A stretch of 64,000 nt of DNA from contig NZ_OY762426.1 of NCBI RefSeq assembly GCF_963665675.1, forward strand, positions 1,426,001-1,490,000, in the 5' to 3' direction. Made by a program: the position numbers and the translations under genes. Positions 55,300 through 64,000 of this stretch are shown in pieces (position 1 is the first letter of the stretch; every line of letters starts with the position of its first letter). Source of the stretch: an uncultured Methanolobus sp. (GTDB taxonomy: Archaea > Halobacteriota > Methanosarcinia > Methanosarcinales > Methanosarcinaceae). The notes beneath the pieces are model-generated. The model saw only the letters and a program-made list of their open reading frames with translations, did not search any database and was not told the DNA's origin.

Positions 55300-56081
55300 C
55301 AGAGTACCTCCTAGACTGTAATTACAAATGTTGGGTAAATGGTTCTTTTCAATGAAGACATTTTTTAACCTCAAAAAACAAATCAATTTGCAGGAAATTC
55401 TTGCTCCTTTCTGTTTTTGTGGAGAAAAACAGAGGAGCAATTGAAGGAGGTAGTAGAATTTCCTTTGAGATTCCTGCCATGATATAGACCCATCTTAATC
55501 AAGGCGAGTTGTTTTATCTCTATTTCTCAGTATGGCGTATCTAATATTTATATTTTTTGTCTACCTATTGGCGATATGTTTTCATTTCTTACAAGGTATT
55601 AGCTCTATTCAATATGTTTTTTGCCTGCTGATCAGCGTCAGTCTTTGATTTGTGTTCATAGGAAGTTATTTATAAGAAAACACATCTCGCTTGATGCGAA
55701 AAGGTTTTATTCTTGAACAAAAAAGGTGTTTTCTTTTTGATAGGAGCTTTGACCCTACTTCTTTCCTTTTGTATAAATCAAAGCTAAACGATTTAATATT
55801 TATATTTTGCTGTAGGGCGTTTATCTTACCTTAGTAAATCAGCGTATTTTTGCGTTTTCTTTATATATTATAGTACTTTGCCTGCGTAATCTCTTGTATT
55901 ATTCATAACTTTTATGTAATATGTATTGAGATCCGTAACCGCTATTATTATATACTCAAAAATGACTTCATCTGTCAAATACAATCTACTATCGTATATC
56001 CAGTATTCTGGATCTTGGCAGGGTTGTAAAAGATTCCGTAAATACTATCATCTAAAAAATGCGAATGCAAGTTCAGGAGTG
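55300..56081. other. divergent intergenic region, no gene seen
   Basis: Separates the hydantoinase-type pair (minus) from the PAS/GAF gene (plus). It is A+T-rich. No palindrome of the methylamine type was confirmed; ATTACAA at 55319-55325 is a single half-site-like match only. Confidence 0.3.
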
Positions 56082-58646
56082 ATGAACATTTCAATTAACA
56101 GACCTGGAAAGACCAAGGATATGGAAGAAAACACATCCACTTCTATCTCTATTGACAAAAAACTGGAAGCTGTTTATAACAGCAGTCCTGTCATCTCTTT
56201 CTTATGGAAAGCAGAAGATGAATGGCCTGTAGAATCAGTCTCAGGTAACATTACGCGTCTTGGTTATTCTCCTGAGGCTTTCCTTTCAGGGAAACTGCTT
56301 TATGGAGATATAGTTCATCCTGATGACCTCGATAGAATTCATTTAGAGGTAAAAAAACACTCAGAAAAAAAACACACCTCATATTTTTCTCTTAATTATC
56401 GTGTGCTCACCAAAGACAATGACGTTCGCTGGGTGACTGAGAGATCTTTCATAAAGAGAGACGAAAAAGGTGAGATCACTCATTTCCAAGGTATAATCAT
56501 CGATAATACCGAGCTTGAAAAAACCGAACGTGAATTGCTGGAAACCGGAAAAAAGTACCAGATAATCTTTGAAAGTTCACCTGTCGGTATCATATATTTT
56601 GATGAGAACGGTATCATCACTCACTGCAACAAAGCATTTTCAGATATTGTAGGGGCTCCTGTTAAGGAAATAGTAGGTTTCAGCGTTCTTTCCTCATTAG
56701 AGGACGATCATCTAAAAAATGCTATTGACCTTGTTTTTCTTGGAAATGCCGGTTTTTATGAAGGTGAGTATTTCTCTTCTATTACCGGGAAAAAACTGAC
56801 TGTGAAATCCAGTTTCACTCCTGTAATGGATGGTGACGGTTCAATGATTGGTGGTATCGGCATCATGGAAGATGTCGAGCTGAGTAAAAAGGCCGAGGAG
56901 ATCATCAATCTGAACGAAATGCGCCTTGAAGCCCTCCTGAAGCTCTACCAGATGCAGGATTCTTCCATGAGCGAGATTGCGGAGTATGCGATTGAAAAGG
57001 CAGTCAAGCTCACCAATAGTAGTATTGGTTACCTTGAGTTTCTCAATGAGGATGAGAATGTTCTTGAAACTTATCACTGGCCTAACGAGTCGCATGATTA
57101 TCATTCAGAGGAACCTTTTGTCCATCCTGTCCGTTCATTTGGTTTCTGGGGCGAAGCTATACGGGAACGTGAAGCTGTTATCGTGAACAGGGATCGCGAT
57201 GTTGAACCTGCGGATGAAATATATCCCGGAACAAAAGAACGAATGCTACGTCACATAACGATTCCTGTATTTGATAATGATCAGGTAGTTGCTGTGGCAG
57301 GCGTAGCCAACAAAAAAAGTGATTATGATGAAGCCGATGTCAGGCAACTCACACTCCTAATGGAAGGGATGTGGAAACTCGTACAGCACAAGCAGACAAC
57401 TGAGATCCTTTATGAAGCATTAAGGATGCGCAGGGTGCTGGAATCCATCATGAGTTCAAGTCCTGCAATTGTCTTCCTGTGGAAACCGGAGCAGGACTGG
57501 CCTGTGGAGTTCGTTTCAGATAATATTGAACAGTTCGGTTATTCTGTGAATGATTTCATAACAGGCAAGATTATTTATGGAGATATTATTCATCCTTCCG
57601 ATCTACAGAGGGTCAGGGATGAGGTAGACAGGGCTTCCAGAGAGGGTTTCTCTGATTTCAGCCAGGAGTATCGCATCATTACCAAATCAGGTGATGTAAG
57701 GTGGGTTGATGAAAGGACCATGCTTCACTATGATCCTTCTGGCATGGTGGATTATCTTCAGGGTATCATTGTTGATATAACCGAACGCAAGCAGGCTAAT
57801 AATTTCATGCGTGTGGAATGCGACCTTGACAATGTTCTTGGTGATACCGGAAGCCTTGAAGACACATTTGACAGGCTCCTTGATTTTACTTTTGAAGCTA
57901 AATCAATAGATTCCGGCATCATGTATGTAGTTGATAAGGCTACAGGAGCGTTTGATGCAATATCCTACCGTGGGCTTTCAGAAAAATTTGTTGATGCTCT
58001 TTCTCATTTTAATTCCAGCACTCTTATGGCTCGCATGTTCAGTACTGGTTTTCCGGTTTACAAGTACTTCACAGAAATCAATATGATACTACCTGCATCA
58101 AAACTGGATTATGAAGGATTACAGGCGATGGCTTTCATTCCTATAAGACACAATGGTGAGCTGGTTGCAGCCATGGTTCTTGGTTCTCATTCGGAGCTCG
58201 AGGTTCCTGCCAGTTCGAGGAATCTTATAGAAACTATTGCAAGTCAGGTTGGAATGGTGATCTCCCGTATGAAAAAGGATTCAGGATTACAGAAAAGCAA
58301 GAACAACATGACTTCGCTTCTTAATATTCTTGATGAAATGGTTTTCATTATGGATTTGCAGGGAAGAATTCTTCATGTGAACTTCCCACTGACTGATGCT
58401 CTTAACTATACGCCCAAAGACCTTGAAATGAAGGATTTCCTTATGCTTTATCCTGAAGGTTGGGAAGATGATGTTCTTTCGACCCTCGATGAGATAATGG
58501 CAGGCAAATCCTCTACTTCCGAGATACCATTGATAAGTAAGGAAGGCATATTGGTACCGGTAAACTCAAAATTCACAATAGGGGATTGGGGAGGACAGGA
58601 TGTCCTCATATCCATTTCTTCCCTTATAAAAGAACCAGGAGCTTAG
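56082..58646 (+). CDS. PAS/GAF sensory protein without kinase domain
   Basis: ATG 56082 with AGGAG just before it is the preferred start (56121 also possible). The 854-residue protein is a string of sensor domains, about PAS (30-150), PAS (155-265), GAF (280-430), PAS (440-560), GAF (565-720), PAS (735-850). PAS motifs such as YSPEAFLSGKLLYGDIVHPDD and PFVHPVRSFGFWG (GAF) are visible. It ends at the last PAS, with no HisKA or HATPase and no other output. It is soluble. Stops overlap those of the convergent hydantoinase-type gene by 4 bases. Confidence 0.75.
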   Translation: MNISINRPGKTKDMEENTSTSISIDKKLEAVYNSSPVISFLWKAEDEWPVESVSGNITRLGYSPEAFLSGKLLYGDIVHPDDLDRIHLEVKKHSEKKHTSYFSLNYRVLTKDNDVRWVTERSFIKRDEKGEITHFQGIIIDNTELEKTERELLETGKKYQIIFESSPVGIIYFDENGIITHCNKAFSDIVGAPVKEIVGFSVLSSLEDDHLKNAIDLVFLGNAGFYEGEYFSSITGKKLTVKSSFTPVMDGDGSMIGGIGIMEDVELSKKAEEIINLNEMRLEALLKLYQMQDSSMSEIAEYAIEKAVKLTNSSIGYLEFLNEDENVLETYHWPNESHDYHSEEPFVHPVRSFGFWGEAIREREAVIVNRDRDVEPADEIYPGTKERMLRHITIPVFDNDQVVAVAGVANKKSDYDEADVRQLTLLMEGMWKLVQHKQTTEILYEALRMRRVLESIMSSSPAIVFLWKPEQDWPVEFVSDNIEQFGYSVNDFITGKIIYGDIIHPSDLQRVRDEVDRASREGFSDFSQEYRIITKSGDVRWVDERTMLHYDPSGMVDYLQGIIVDITERKQANNFMRVECDLDNVLGDTGSLEDTFDRLLDFTFEAKSIDSGIMYVVDKATGAFDAISYRGLSEKFVDALSHFNSSTLMARMFSTGFPVYKYFTEINMILPASKLDYEGLQAMAFIPIRHNGELVAAMVLGSHSELEVPASSRNLIETIASQVGMVISRMKKDSGLQKSKNNMTSLLNILDEMVFIMDLQGRILHVNFPLTDALNYTPKDLEMKDFLMLYPEGWEDDVLSTLDEIMAGKSSTSEIPLISKEGILVPVNSKFTIGDWGGQDVLISISSLIKEPGA

Positions 58647-60577
58647 CAGCAATCCTGTTCTGTATTCCTGTTGCCAACTCCAAGGATTACAAGTTTTGTT
58701 TCCATCGGGGTTTTCCAGCCCTGTGGTATCACTTCTTCTTTTTTGACATCAATTTTTATGTGATTTGAATCAAGTCCTGCGTCCTTCATGTAGTTCAGTA
58801 CGGTAGTTTCTCCGAGGCTAACTGCATAGTCCAGTGCTTCCTGATATTCATAGAAGTTGCTTCTTCCGTGTTCTGAAAATACAAGGAATTCCCAGTCAGG
58901 AGCAGCCATTGATGCAGGTCTTATGAGTACCTCAAATCTTCTGATTCCTTTGGCAGCAAGTGCACCGGCAGCGTTTCCAACATTAGAATATTCTGGAAGA
59001 ATTATCTCTGCATCCAGTATTTCCTGCATCTCATTAACAAAAGCACTTACCGGTCCTCCTATTAATACGATTGGAACTTCGATCTTGAATTTTGCAGGTG
59101 ACCGGATGTCAAATATCTTCCTGATCTCAGATTTCTCAACCCCGTCAAGGAAGAACGAAACAAGGTCACATGCCATGTTTTTCGAGAATTCTCTCTTGAT
59201 GTACTTTGCAAACTCGTGCCTGTCCATATCAACGATTGAACCAAGCATGTCTGCACCCACGTTCGCTGCTTCGATATTTCTTTCAGTATATTCTCCTAGT
59301 ACATGGAGAGCATCGGTGAGTGTAAATCCGATTGGCTGCAGCAGTCTTTTCTGGATGAGGCTGTCAAATATCTTGCTTGCAGGGAATTTCTTTATTCGGT
59401 TGAATATTTCGGTTGTTGATGTTGGTTCCTTCTTAACGGCTTCAAGAACTTCCCTTTCCTCAGGGCTTGCCTCAATTGCATCGTAGTCAGTCCTGAGGTA
59501 GAATTTGGTTGGCTGGTAATTGATTCCAAGTCTCATTTTTGATGGAATCGGGTTTGCTTTGAGATGTTCAAGGAAACCCGGATAGAGCACAGCAGCCCTG
59601 CAAAGTGGGATTACTCTCCTTGGGCCAATGTTGATATCTTTTCCCCTGACCCAGACATGGCTGTCTCCTCCCATGGCTGAAGTTTCCATTTTTATGGCTT
59701 TGACTCTTGTTTTCCAGCCACCGACAACAGCACCTGCATCGCTCATTTCCGGTACACCGCTGTAGATAACTGATATGTCGGTGCTGGTTCCTCCTACATC
59801 GATAACTGCGCATGAATCACTTTTTGCAAGGAATGATGCTCCAACAAGACTTCCTGCAGGACCTGAAAATATTGATTCGATTGGTTTTTTCAGGGCACTC
59901 TGTATGCCAATTACAGAACCGTCACATTTTAGCATAAATACCTTGGCATCGATTCCTCTTGACTTGATTTCAGCTTCAACTGTAGTCATGAACCTCTCAG
60001 TTACCGGTATTAGTTGAGCGTTTAAGAATGCTGTAACCGCTCTTTCAAATGCACCGAGGTCCTGTGAAAGTTCATAGCTGCAGACTGCCGGAAGACCTGT
60101 GAGTTCTGTTACAATATCCTTGACACAGAGTTCATGGTCATGATTTCTGACGCTGAAATATGATGAGATTGCAAAAGCTGAAACTTTATCTTTGACTTCC
60201 AGGACAAATTCTTTTATGGATTCAGTGTCAAGAGGATTTGTTTCAATCCCGTTATGGTCGTGCCCTCCTTTTACCTGTAAATAATGGTTTGTTGGAAGTT
60301 CTTCTTTGATGTCGAAGTTTCCGATGAGTATAAGTGCTACAGGTGATCCGGTTCCTTCAAGAATACTGTTAGTTGAAAGGGTGGTTGATACTGAAACAAC
60401 TTTTACTTCTCTGAGTCTTTGCGGGTCAAGCCCTTCAATAGCTCCACGTATCCCTTCAAGTGGATCAGGGTAGCTTGTAAGTGATTTACTTGACTCAATT
60501 ATGGTTTCATTTTCATCATCAAGGAGGACTGCATCTGTATATGTTCCTCCTGCATCTATGCCAAGACTGTAACTCAT
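58643..60577 (-). CDS. hydantoinase/oxoprolinase-type ASKHA protein (copy 3)
   Basis: The 644-residue paralogue of the two upstream copies has GIDAGGTYTDAVL at the N-terminus and DVGGTSTDIS in the middle. GGAG precedes ATG 60577. It is divergent from mttB; the shared 620-bp region carries the methylamine palindrome 79 bases from this start, so coregulation with mttBC is possible (inference). Substrate unknown. Confidence 0.75.
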   Translation of the reverse strand: MSYSLGIDAGGTYTDAVLLDDENETIIESSKSLTSYPDPLEGIRGAIEGLDPQRLREVKVVSVSTTLSTNSILEGTGSPVALILIGNFDIKEELPTNHYLQVKGGHDHNGIETNPLDTESIKEFVLEVKDKVSAFAISSYFSVRNHDHELCVKDIVTELTGLPAVCSYELSQDLGAFERAVTAFLNAQLIPVTERFMTTVEAEIKSRGIDAKVFMLKCDGSVIGIQSALKKPIESIFSGPAGSLVGASFLAKSDSCAVIDVGGTSTDISVIYSGVPEMSDAGAVVGGWKTRVKAIKMETSAMGGDSHVWVRGKDINIGPRRVIPLCRAAVLYPGFLEHLKANPIPSKMRLGINYQPTKFYLRTDYDAIEASPEEREVLEAVKKEPTSTTEIFNRIKKFPASKIFDSLIQKRLLQPIGFTLTDALHVLGEYTERNIEAANVGADMLGSIVDMDRHEFAKYIKREFSKNMACDLVSFFLDGVEKSEIRKIFDIRSPAKFKIEVPIVLIGGPVSAFVNEMQEILDAEIILPEYSNVGNAAGALAAKGIRRFEVLIRPASMAAPDWEFLVFSEHGRSNFYEYQEALDYAVSLGETTVLNYMKDAGLDSNHIKIDVKKEEVIPQGWKTPMETKLVILGVGNRNTEQDCC

Positions 60578-61197
60578 ATATTGTGAACTCCTATTTTATT
60601 TCTATTATTTGTGTGGATGTTGCCTGACTATAGTATATATATTTTGTGCAATTCTGATTAACACTGTTAATCACAAAAACGTTATCAATGGATCTATTGG
60701 CGGGCATTTGACTCCAGTGGTGGTACTGGCAACGAGAAACAACTATATAGTTGTATTTCCAACAAAATTATGGATTTGAACCAGTTGCCTGAGAATTTAT
60801 GGATTTTCATGCCGGATTTCCGGTAATTTGCAACAAAATCTCTAGCCAACAAAAACTCTTAAATATGAGTGTAATTTGCCCGCATATGGGAATGTATATA
60901 TAGTAGTACCAAGTTAGCTCTGTTTCATATAATACTTTAATTTTTGTTATTGTGTATTAAATACGTGTCAATATGCTGCTTTTGCATAATTCTCTCTATT
61001 TGTTTGTGCGTTGTGTTTTTATAATACTTGTTAATAACCAGCAATAGCAAAATATATATACTTGATTAGTAAGAAAAGTTTATATAATGGGATATTGTAC
61101 CTATCAAACAGGAATACACTGCTACACGGCATGTTGACTCCTTCGGAATATCTTGGAGGTATCCCGGAAAAATATAATTTAAATTGGAGGTTAAGAA
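60578..61197. promoter_or_regulatory. divergent promoter region of mttB and the ASKHA gene
   Basis: No gene. The operator palindrome is at 60656-60672. A TATA-like TTTATATAA is at about 61079-61087, followed by a leader with two GGAGGT sites (about 61155 and 61183); the second, 7 bases before the ATG, is the likely mttB ribosome site. Confidence 0.55.
60656..60672. promoter_or_regulatory. palindromic operator upstream of mttB
   Basis: GATTAAC-ACT-GTTAATC is a perfect 7-bp inverted repeat with a 3-nt spacer, a shorter member of the methylamine operator family. It lies 79 bases from the ASKHA-protein start and about 526 from mttB. Confidence 0.6.
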
Positions 61198-62688
61198 ATG
61201 GTAAAACAATATTACCCAGGTAGAAGTCCATTAGAAGGCGTAACTCTGGAGCTCTTTTCTGAAGATGATCTCAGATCCCTTCATTATGCTACAATGGATG
61301 TCTTCATTAACACTGGTATCCAGGTATCAGATGCTGAAGCAAGAGCTATTTTTAAAGAAGGTGGCTGTTTAGTCGACGAGAAAACACAGGTTGTCAGGAT
61401 TCCTGAGTTTGTAGTAAACAGAGCACTTCGTGACTGCCCTTCCAAGTTCGTCCTTTGGGGACGTGACAAGAAGCACAACACCAAGCAGGAACACAAAGGC
61501 AAAGTACACTGGACCTGTTTCGGTACCGGTGTCAAGATGTGCAACTATCAGGCACCAGGCAAGTACGTAACTGTTGACTCAACAGACAAGGATCTTGCAG
61601 ACACAGCAAAGATCTGTGACTGGGCAGAGAACATCAACTATTATTCACTTGCAGTTTCCGCAAGGGACTGGGCAGGAAAGGGTGCACAGGATGTCCACGA
61701 GACACTGACTCCTTTGATGAACACAACAAAGCACTTCCACCACATCGACCCTGTAGGCGAGAACGTTGATTACTACCAGCAGATCGCAACAGCATACTAT
61801 GGTGGAGATGACGAGGAAGCACGTAAGAAGCCAATTTTCTCAACACTGCTCTGTCCAACAAGTCCTCTTGAACTCAGTGAGAACGCATGTCAGGTAATTA
61901 TCAAGGGTGCAAGATTCGGCACACCAGTTAACGTCCTCAGTATGGCAATGGCTGGCGGTTCATCACCAGTACACCTTGCAGGTACACTTGTAACACACAA
62001 TGCTGAGGTGCTTTCCGGTATCGTACTCGCACAGCTTGTCAAGCCAGGTGCACCAGTATGGTACGGTAGTTCTACCACAACATTCGATCTTAAGAAAGGA
62101 ACAGCACCAGTAGGTTCACCAGAACTCGGACTTATCAGTGCAGCTGTTGCAAAACTCGGTCAGTACTACGGTCTGCCAACATTCGTTGCCGGTTCGTAGG
62201 CAGATGCCAAGATACCTGATGGCCAGGCTGGTCATGAGAAGACAATGACAACAATTCTTCCATCCTTTGCAGGTGCAAACACCCTGTACGGAGCAGGTAT
62301 GCTTGAGCTTGGTATGACATTCTCACTCGAACAGCTCGTTCTTGACAATGACATGATCTCCATGACAAAGAAGGCAATGCAGGGAATCCCTGTAACTGAG
62401 GAGACTATGGCAGTTGACTCCATTGACCAGGTTGGTATTGGAAACAACTTCCTTGCACACAAGACAACAAGACAGAACATCGACCTCCCATCCAGCCCAA
62501 TGCTCATTGACAGGCTTATGTTCGGAGACTGGGAAATGGCAGGTTCAAAGGATATCGCTACAGTGGCTCATGAAAAAGTCGTTGACATCATGAAGAACCA
62601 CGAAGTTGAGCCAATAGACGCAGACCTGCTCAAGGATATGCAGGCAGTCGTTGAGAAGGCTGACAAGGCATTCAGGGACAGCATGTAA
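61198..62688 (+). CDS. mttB: trimethylamine methyltransferase MttB, with pyrrolysine at residue 334
   Basis: The 496-residue protein is full length. The UAG at 62197-62199 (residue 334, within [19 protein letters not shown]) is the known site of MttB. Reading it as pyrrolysine restores the frame to TAA 62686-62688. MttB transfers a methyl from trimethylamine to MttC. GGAGGT precedes the ATG. Operon with mttC (17 bases) and then mttP. Confidence 0.96.
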
Positions 62689-62705
62689 ACAAGGAGGTTT
62701 AAAAA

Positions 62706-63353
62706 ATGGCAACAAAAGAAGAGATTATTGCAAAAGCAAAAGCAGCAATTTTAGACTTTGATGAAGATGCAGCAGCAGAAGCAGCTCAGGAAGGTCTTGA
62801 CGCAGATGTAGATCCTGTTGATCTTATTCAGGATGGATTCACTGCAGCTATGAACGAAGTTGGTGACCAGTTTGAAGCAGGTACTGTATTCCTTCCACAC
62901 GTCATTGCAGCATCAGAAGCAATGAGTGCAGGAGTGGCTGTACTTACACCAGCACTTGAAGCAAAGGGTGCAGAAACAGCAAGTAAGGGAACAATCGTCA
63001 TCGGTACTATTGAGGGAGATATTCACTCAATCGGTAAGGATATTGTTGCAACAATGCTCAAGATAGCCGGTTTCAAGGTTGTAGACCTTGGTAGGGACGT
63101 AGCTATCGGCAAGTATGTAGAAGCTGTGAAAGCAAACAAAGCTGATGTCGTCGGTTCATCTGCTCTTATGACCACAACAATGGTCAGCCAGATACAGATC
63201 GAAGAACAGCTTAAGGAAGCAGGAGTACGCGATTCCGTTAAGACAATGGTCGGCGGTGCACCTGTAACCCAGGACTGGGCAACAAAGATTGGTGCAGACG
63301 TCTATGGCGAAAACGCTACAGATGTAGTTTCCAAGCTTAATGCTATGTTCTGA
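62706..63353 (+). CDS. mttC: trimethylamine corrinoid protein MttC
   Basis: The 215-residue corrinoid protein has an N-terminal cap and the B12-binding motif EGDIHSIG, then SALMTTTMV and VGGAPVT. It accepts the methyl of trimethylamine from MttB. AAGGAGG precedes ATG 62706. It is followed by three hairpins before mttP. Confidence 0.94.
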   Translation: MATKEEIIAKAKAAILDFDEDAAAEAAQEGLDADVDPVDLIQDGFTAAMNEVGDQFEAGTVFLPHVIAASEAMSAGVAVLTPALEAKGAETASKGTIVIGTIEGDIHSIGKDIVATMLKIAGFKVVDLGRDVAIGKYVEAVKANKADVVGSSALMTTTMVSQIQIEEQLKEAGVRDSVKTMVGGAPVTQDWATKIGADVYGENATDVVSKLNAMF

Positions 63354-63373
63354 AACCAGAGACAAGCGTTGCG

Positions 63374-63480
63374 GGATGTACTCGATGTACATCCTCACAA
63401 CCCGAAGACAATTTTTGAACTTATTGTCTTCACATAATTGGTGCTAAAGGAATGTGATCATTCCGTTTAAGCACCCTCAA
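63374..63480. other. three consecutive hairpins between mttC and mttP
   Basis: Hairpin 1: GGATGTAC (63374-63381) with GTACATCC (63387-63394). Hairpin 2: GAAGACAAT (63404-63412) with ATTGTCTTC (63423-63431). Hairpin 3, imperfect: GGTGCT and AAGGAATG with CATTCC and AAGCACC, at about 63440-63475. No T-run marks a terminator. It may stabilise the mttBC message or attenuate mttP. Confidence 0.6.
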
Positions 63481-63622
63481 AAGAGGATGTCAACTGCAGC
63501 ATGATCGGCGCTGTCAGTTCTCTGTCTTTTTTTGTGTATCATTTCCGGAAAAGCCGGAATCATCAAAATGCCAGTAAATGGCACATTATAGTTATGAAGG
63601 TTTGAAATTGGAGGTATTGACT

Positions 63623-64000
63623 ATGGATTTAAAAGCTTTAAAAAAGCAGGAACACCAGAAGAGGGTCAAGTATGGGTATATGTGGGCGCTCTTCTGTGCG
63701 GTTCTCTGGGGTATGTGGTATATCCCCGGTACAACAGTATGGGTTCTAAACCCATTCGATGAAATGTACGGAGAGATCGCTGCAGGAAGCGGCGATGGTA
63801 TGGCACTTGTAATAGTGGCTGTGCTGATTACAGCATTTAATGCATTAACAGTTATGCTGGCTCTCACCGTCTGGAACGGTGCTCTTGGTAAGTTCGGTGA
63901 AATGAAGAGGACAGTGAAGGAATTCCATCCCTGTTCAAAGTGGTTCTTCCTGGCATCTATTTTCGGTGGCCCAATGGCCATTCTGGGTTCTTTCATCGCC
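63623..64000 (+). CDS. mttP: trimethylamine permease MttP (5' part)
   Basis: The window ends inside the gene; 126 residues are seen. They start MDLKALKKQEHQKRVKYG, with a first membrane helix near ALFCAVLWGMWYIPGTTVWVL and a second near LVIVAVLITAFNALTVMLAL, in a family of membrane proteins that follows mttBC in Methanosarcina. GGAGGT lies 6 bases before ATG 63623. The name rests on context and start sequence. Confidence 0.75.
   Translation, partial: MDLKALKKQEHQKRVKYGYMWALFCAVLWGMWYIPGTTVWVLNPFDEMYGEIAAGSGDGMALVIVAVLITAFNALTVMLALTVWNGALGKFGEMKRTVKEFHPCSKWFFLASIFGGPMAILGSFIA

Noticed and set aside
55319..55335. Fifth methylamine operator upstream of ASKHA copy 2
   Set aside because: ATTACAA is followed by an imperfect second arm (TTGGGTAA) with wrong spacing; too weak to call.
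55300..55440. Extended start of ASKHA copy 2
   Set aside because: GGAGGT marks ATG 55299, and the family start GIDAGGTYTD follows it directly.
55926..56081. N-terminal extension of the PAS/GAF protein
   Set aside because: A+T-rich, unlike coding sequence; a ribosome site lies at 56074.
1..64000. Other CRISPR arrays, rRNA genes, further tRNAs, replication origin
   Set aside because: None recognised by eye on either strand; a covariance-model scan would be needed to exclude small RNAs.

Overview
The window is from a methylotrophic methanogenic archaeon of the Methanosarcinaceae. Three lines of evidence support this. All three methylamine methyltransferase systems are present: mtmCB (monomethylamine), mtbCB (dimethylamine) and mttBC plus mttP (trimethylamine). 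Each methyltransferase gene carries one in-frame UAG exactly where pyrrolysine is known to sit (residue 202 in MtmB, 356 in MtbB, 334 in MttB). A 72-nt tRNA-Pyl gene with a CUA anticodon lies on the minus strand at 44819-44890. The genus is not determined; DNA composition and gene content suit Methanolobus or a relative (inference).

Layout. 1-4.4 kb: housekeeping or unassigned genes (Fe-S protein, PsiE-like membrane protein, TrmB-type regulator, small repeat protein, SAM methyltransferase, Fe-S aldo/keto reductase). 4.5-8 kb: an intact IS (9-bp target duplication), then an ABC exporter pair. 8-16.3 kb: an AAA+ ATPase behind a duplicated palindromic operator, a QueG-like Fe-S protein, a VOC protein, and two tandem SulP transporters split by an IS66 element. 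16.8-29.5 kb: an accessory island. It holds a PRTase-fold/membrane-protein pair, a nested mobile element (IS256 containing an ISH3-type element and a group II intron, the intron containing a second ISH3-type element), a decayed IS, and a tightly coupled AbrB / wHTH-UPF0175-like / PIN / unknown four-gene operon.

29.9-43.2 kb: methylamine region. A partly decayed duplicate of the mtb unit (54-aa ORF, operator, mtbB remnant, permease) precedes the complete unit (54-aa ORF, operator, mtbC, mtbB, permease). Then come a FilR1-type regulator, a response regulator and sensor kinase, and mtmCB. 43.4-49.4 kb: M18 aminopeptidase, pylT, an IS1634-type element, cydAB. 49.5-51.4 kb: two unrecognised overlapping genes. 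51.4-60.6 kb: three hydantoinase/oxoprolinase-type ASKHA proteins and a PAS/GAF protein. 61.2-64 kb: mttB, mttC and the start of mttP.

How it fits together. The methyltransferases move methyl groups from methylamines to their cognate corrinoid proteins (MtmC, MtbC, MttC); MtbA, which passes them to coenzyme M, is not in the window. The permeases probably import the amines. tRNA-Pyl decodes the UAGs, but pylSBCD are not here. Four copies of a palindrome of the form ATTAnAAC-N3-GTTnTAAT lie upstream of the methylamine transcription units and suggest one shared regulator.
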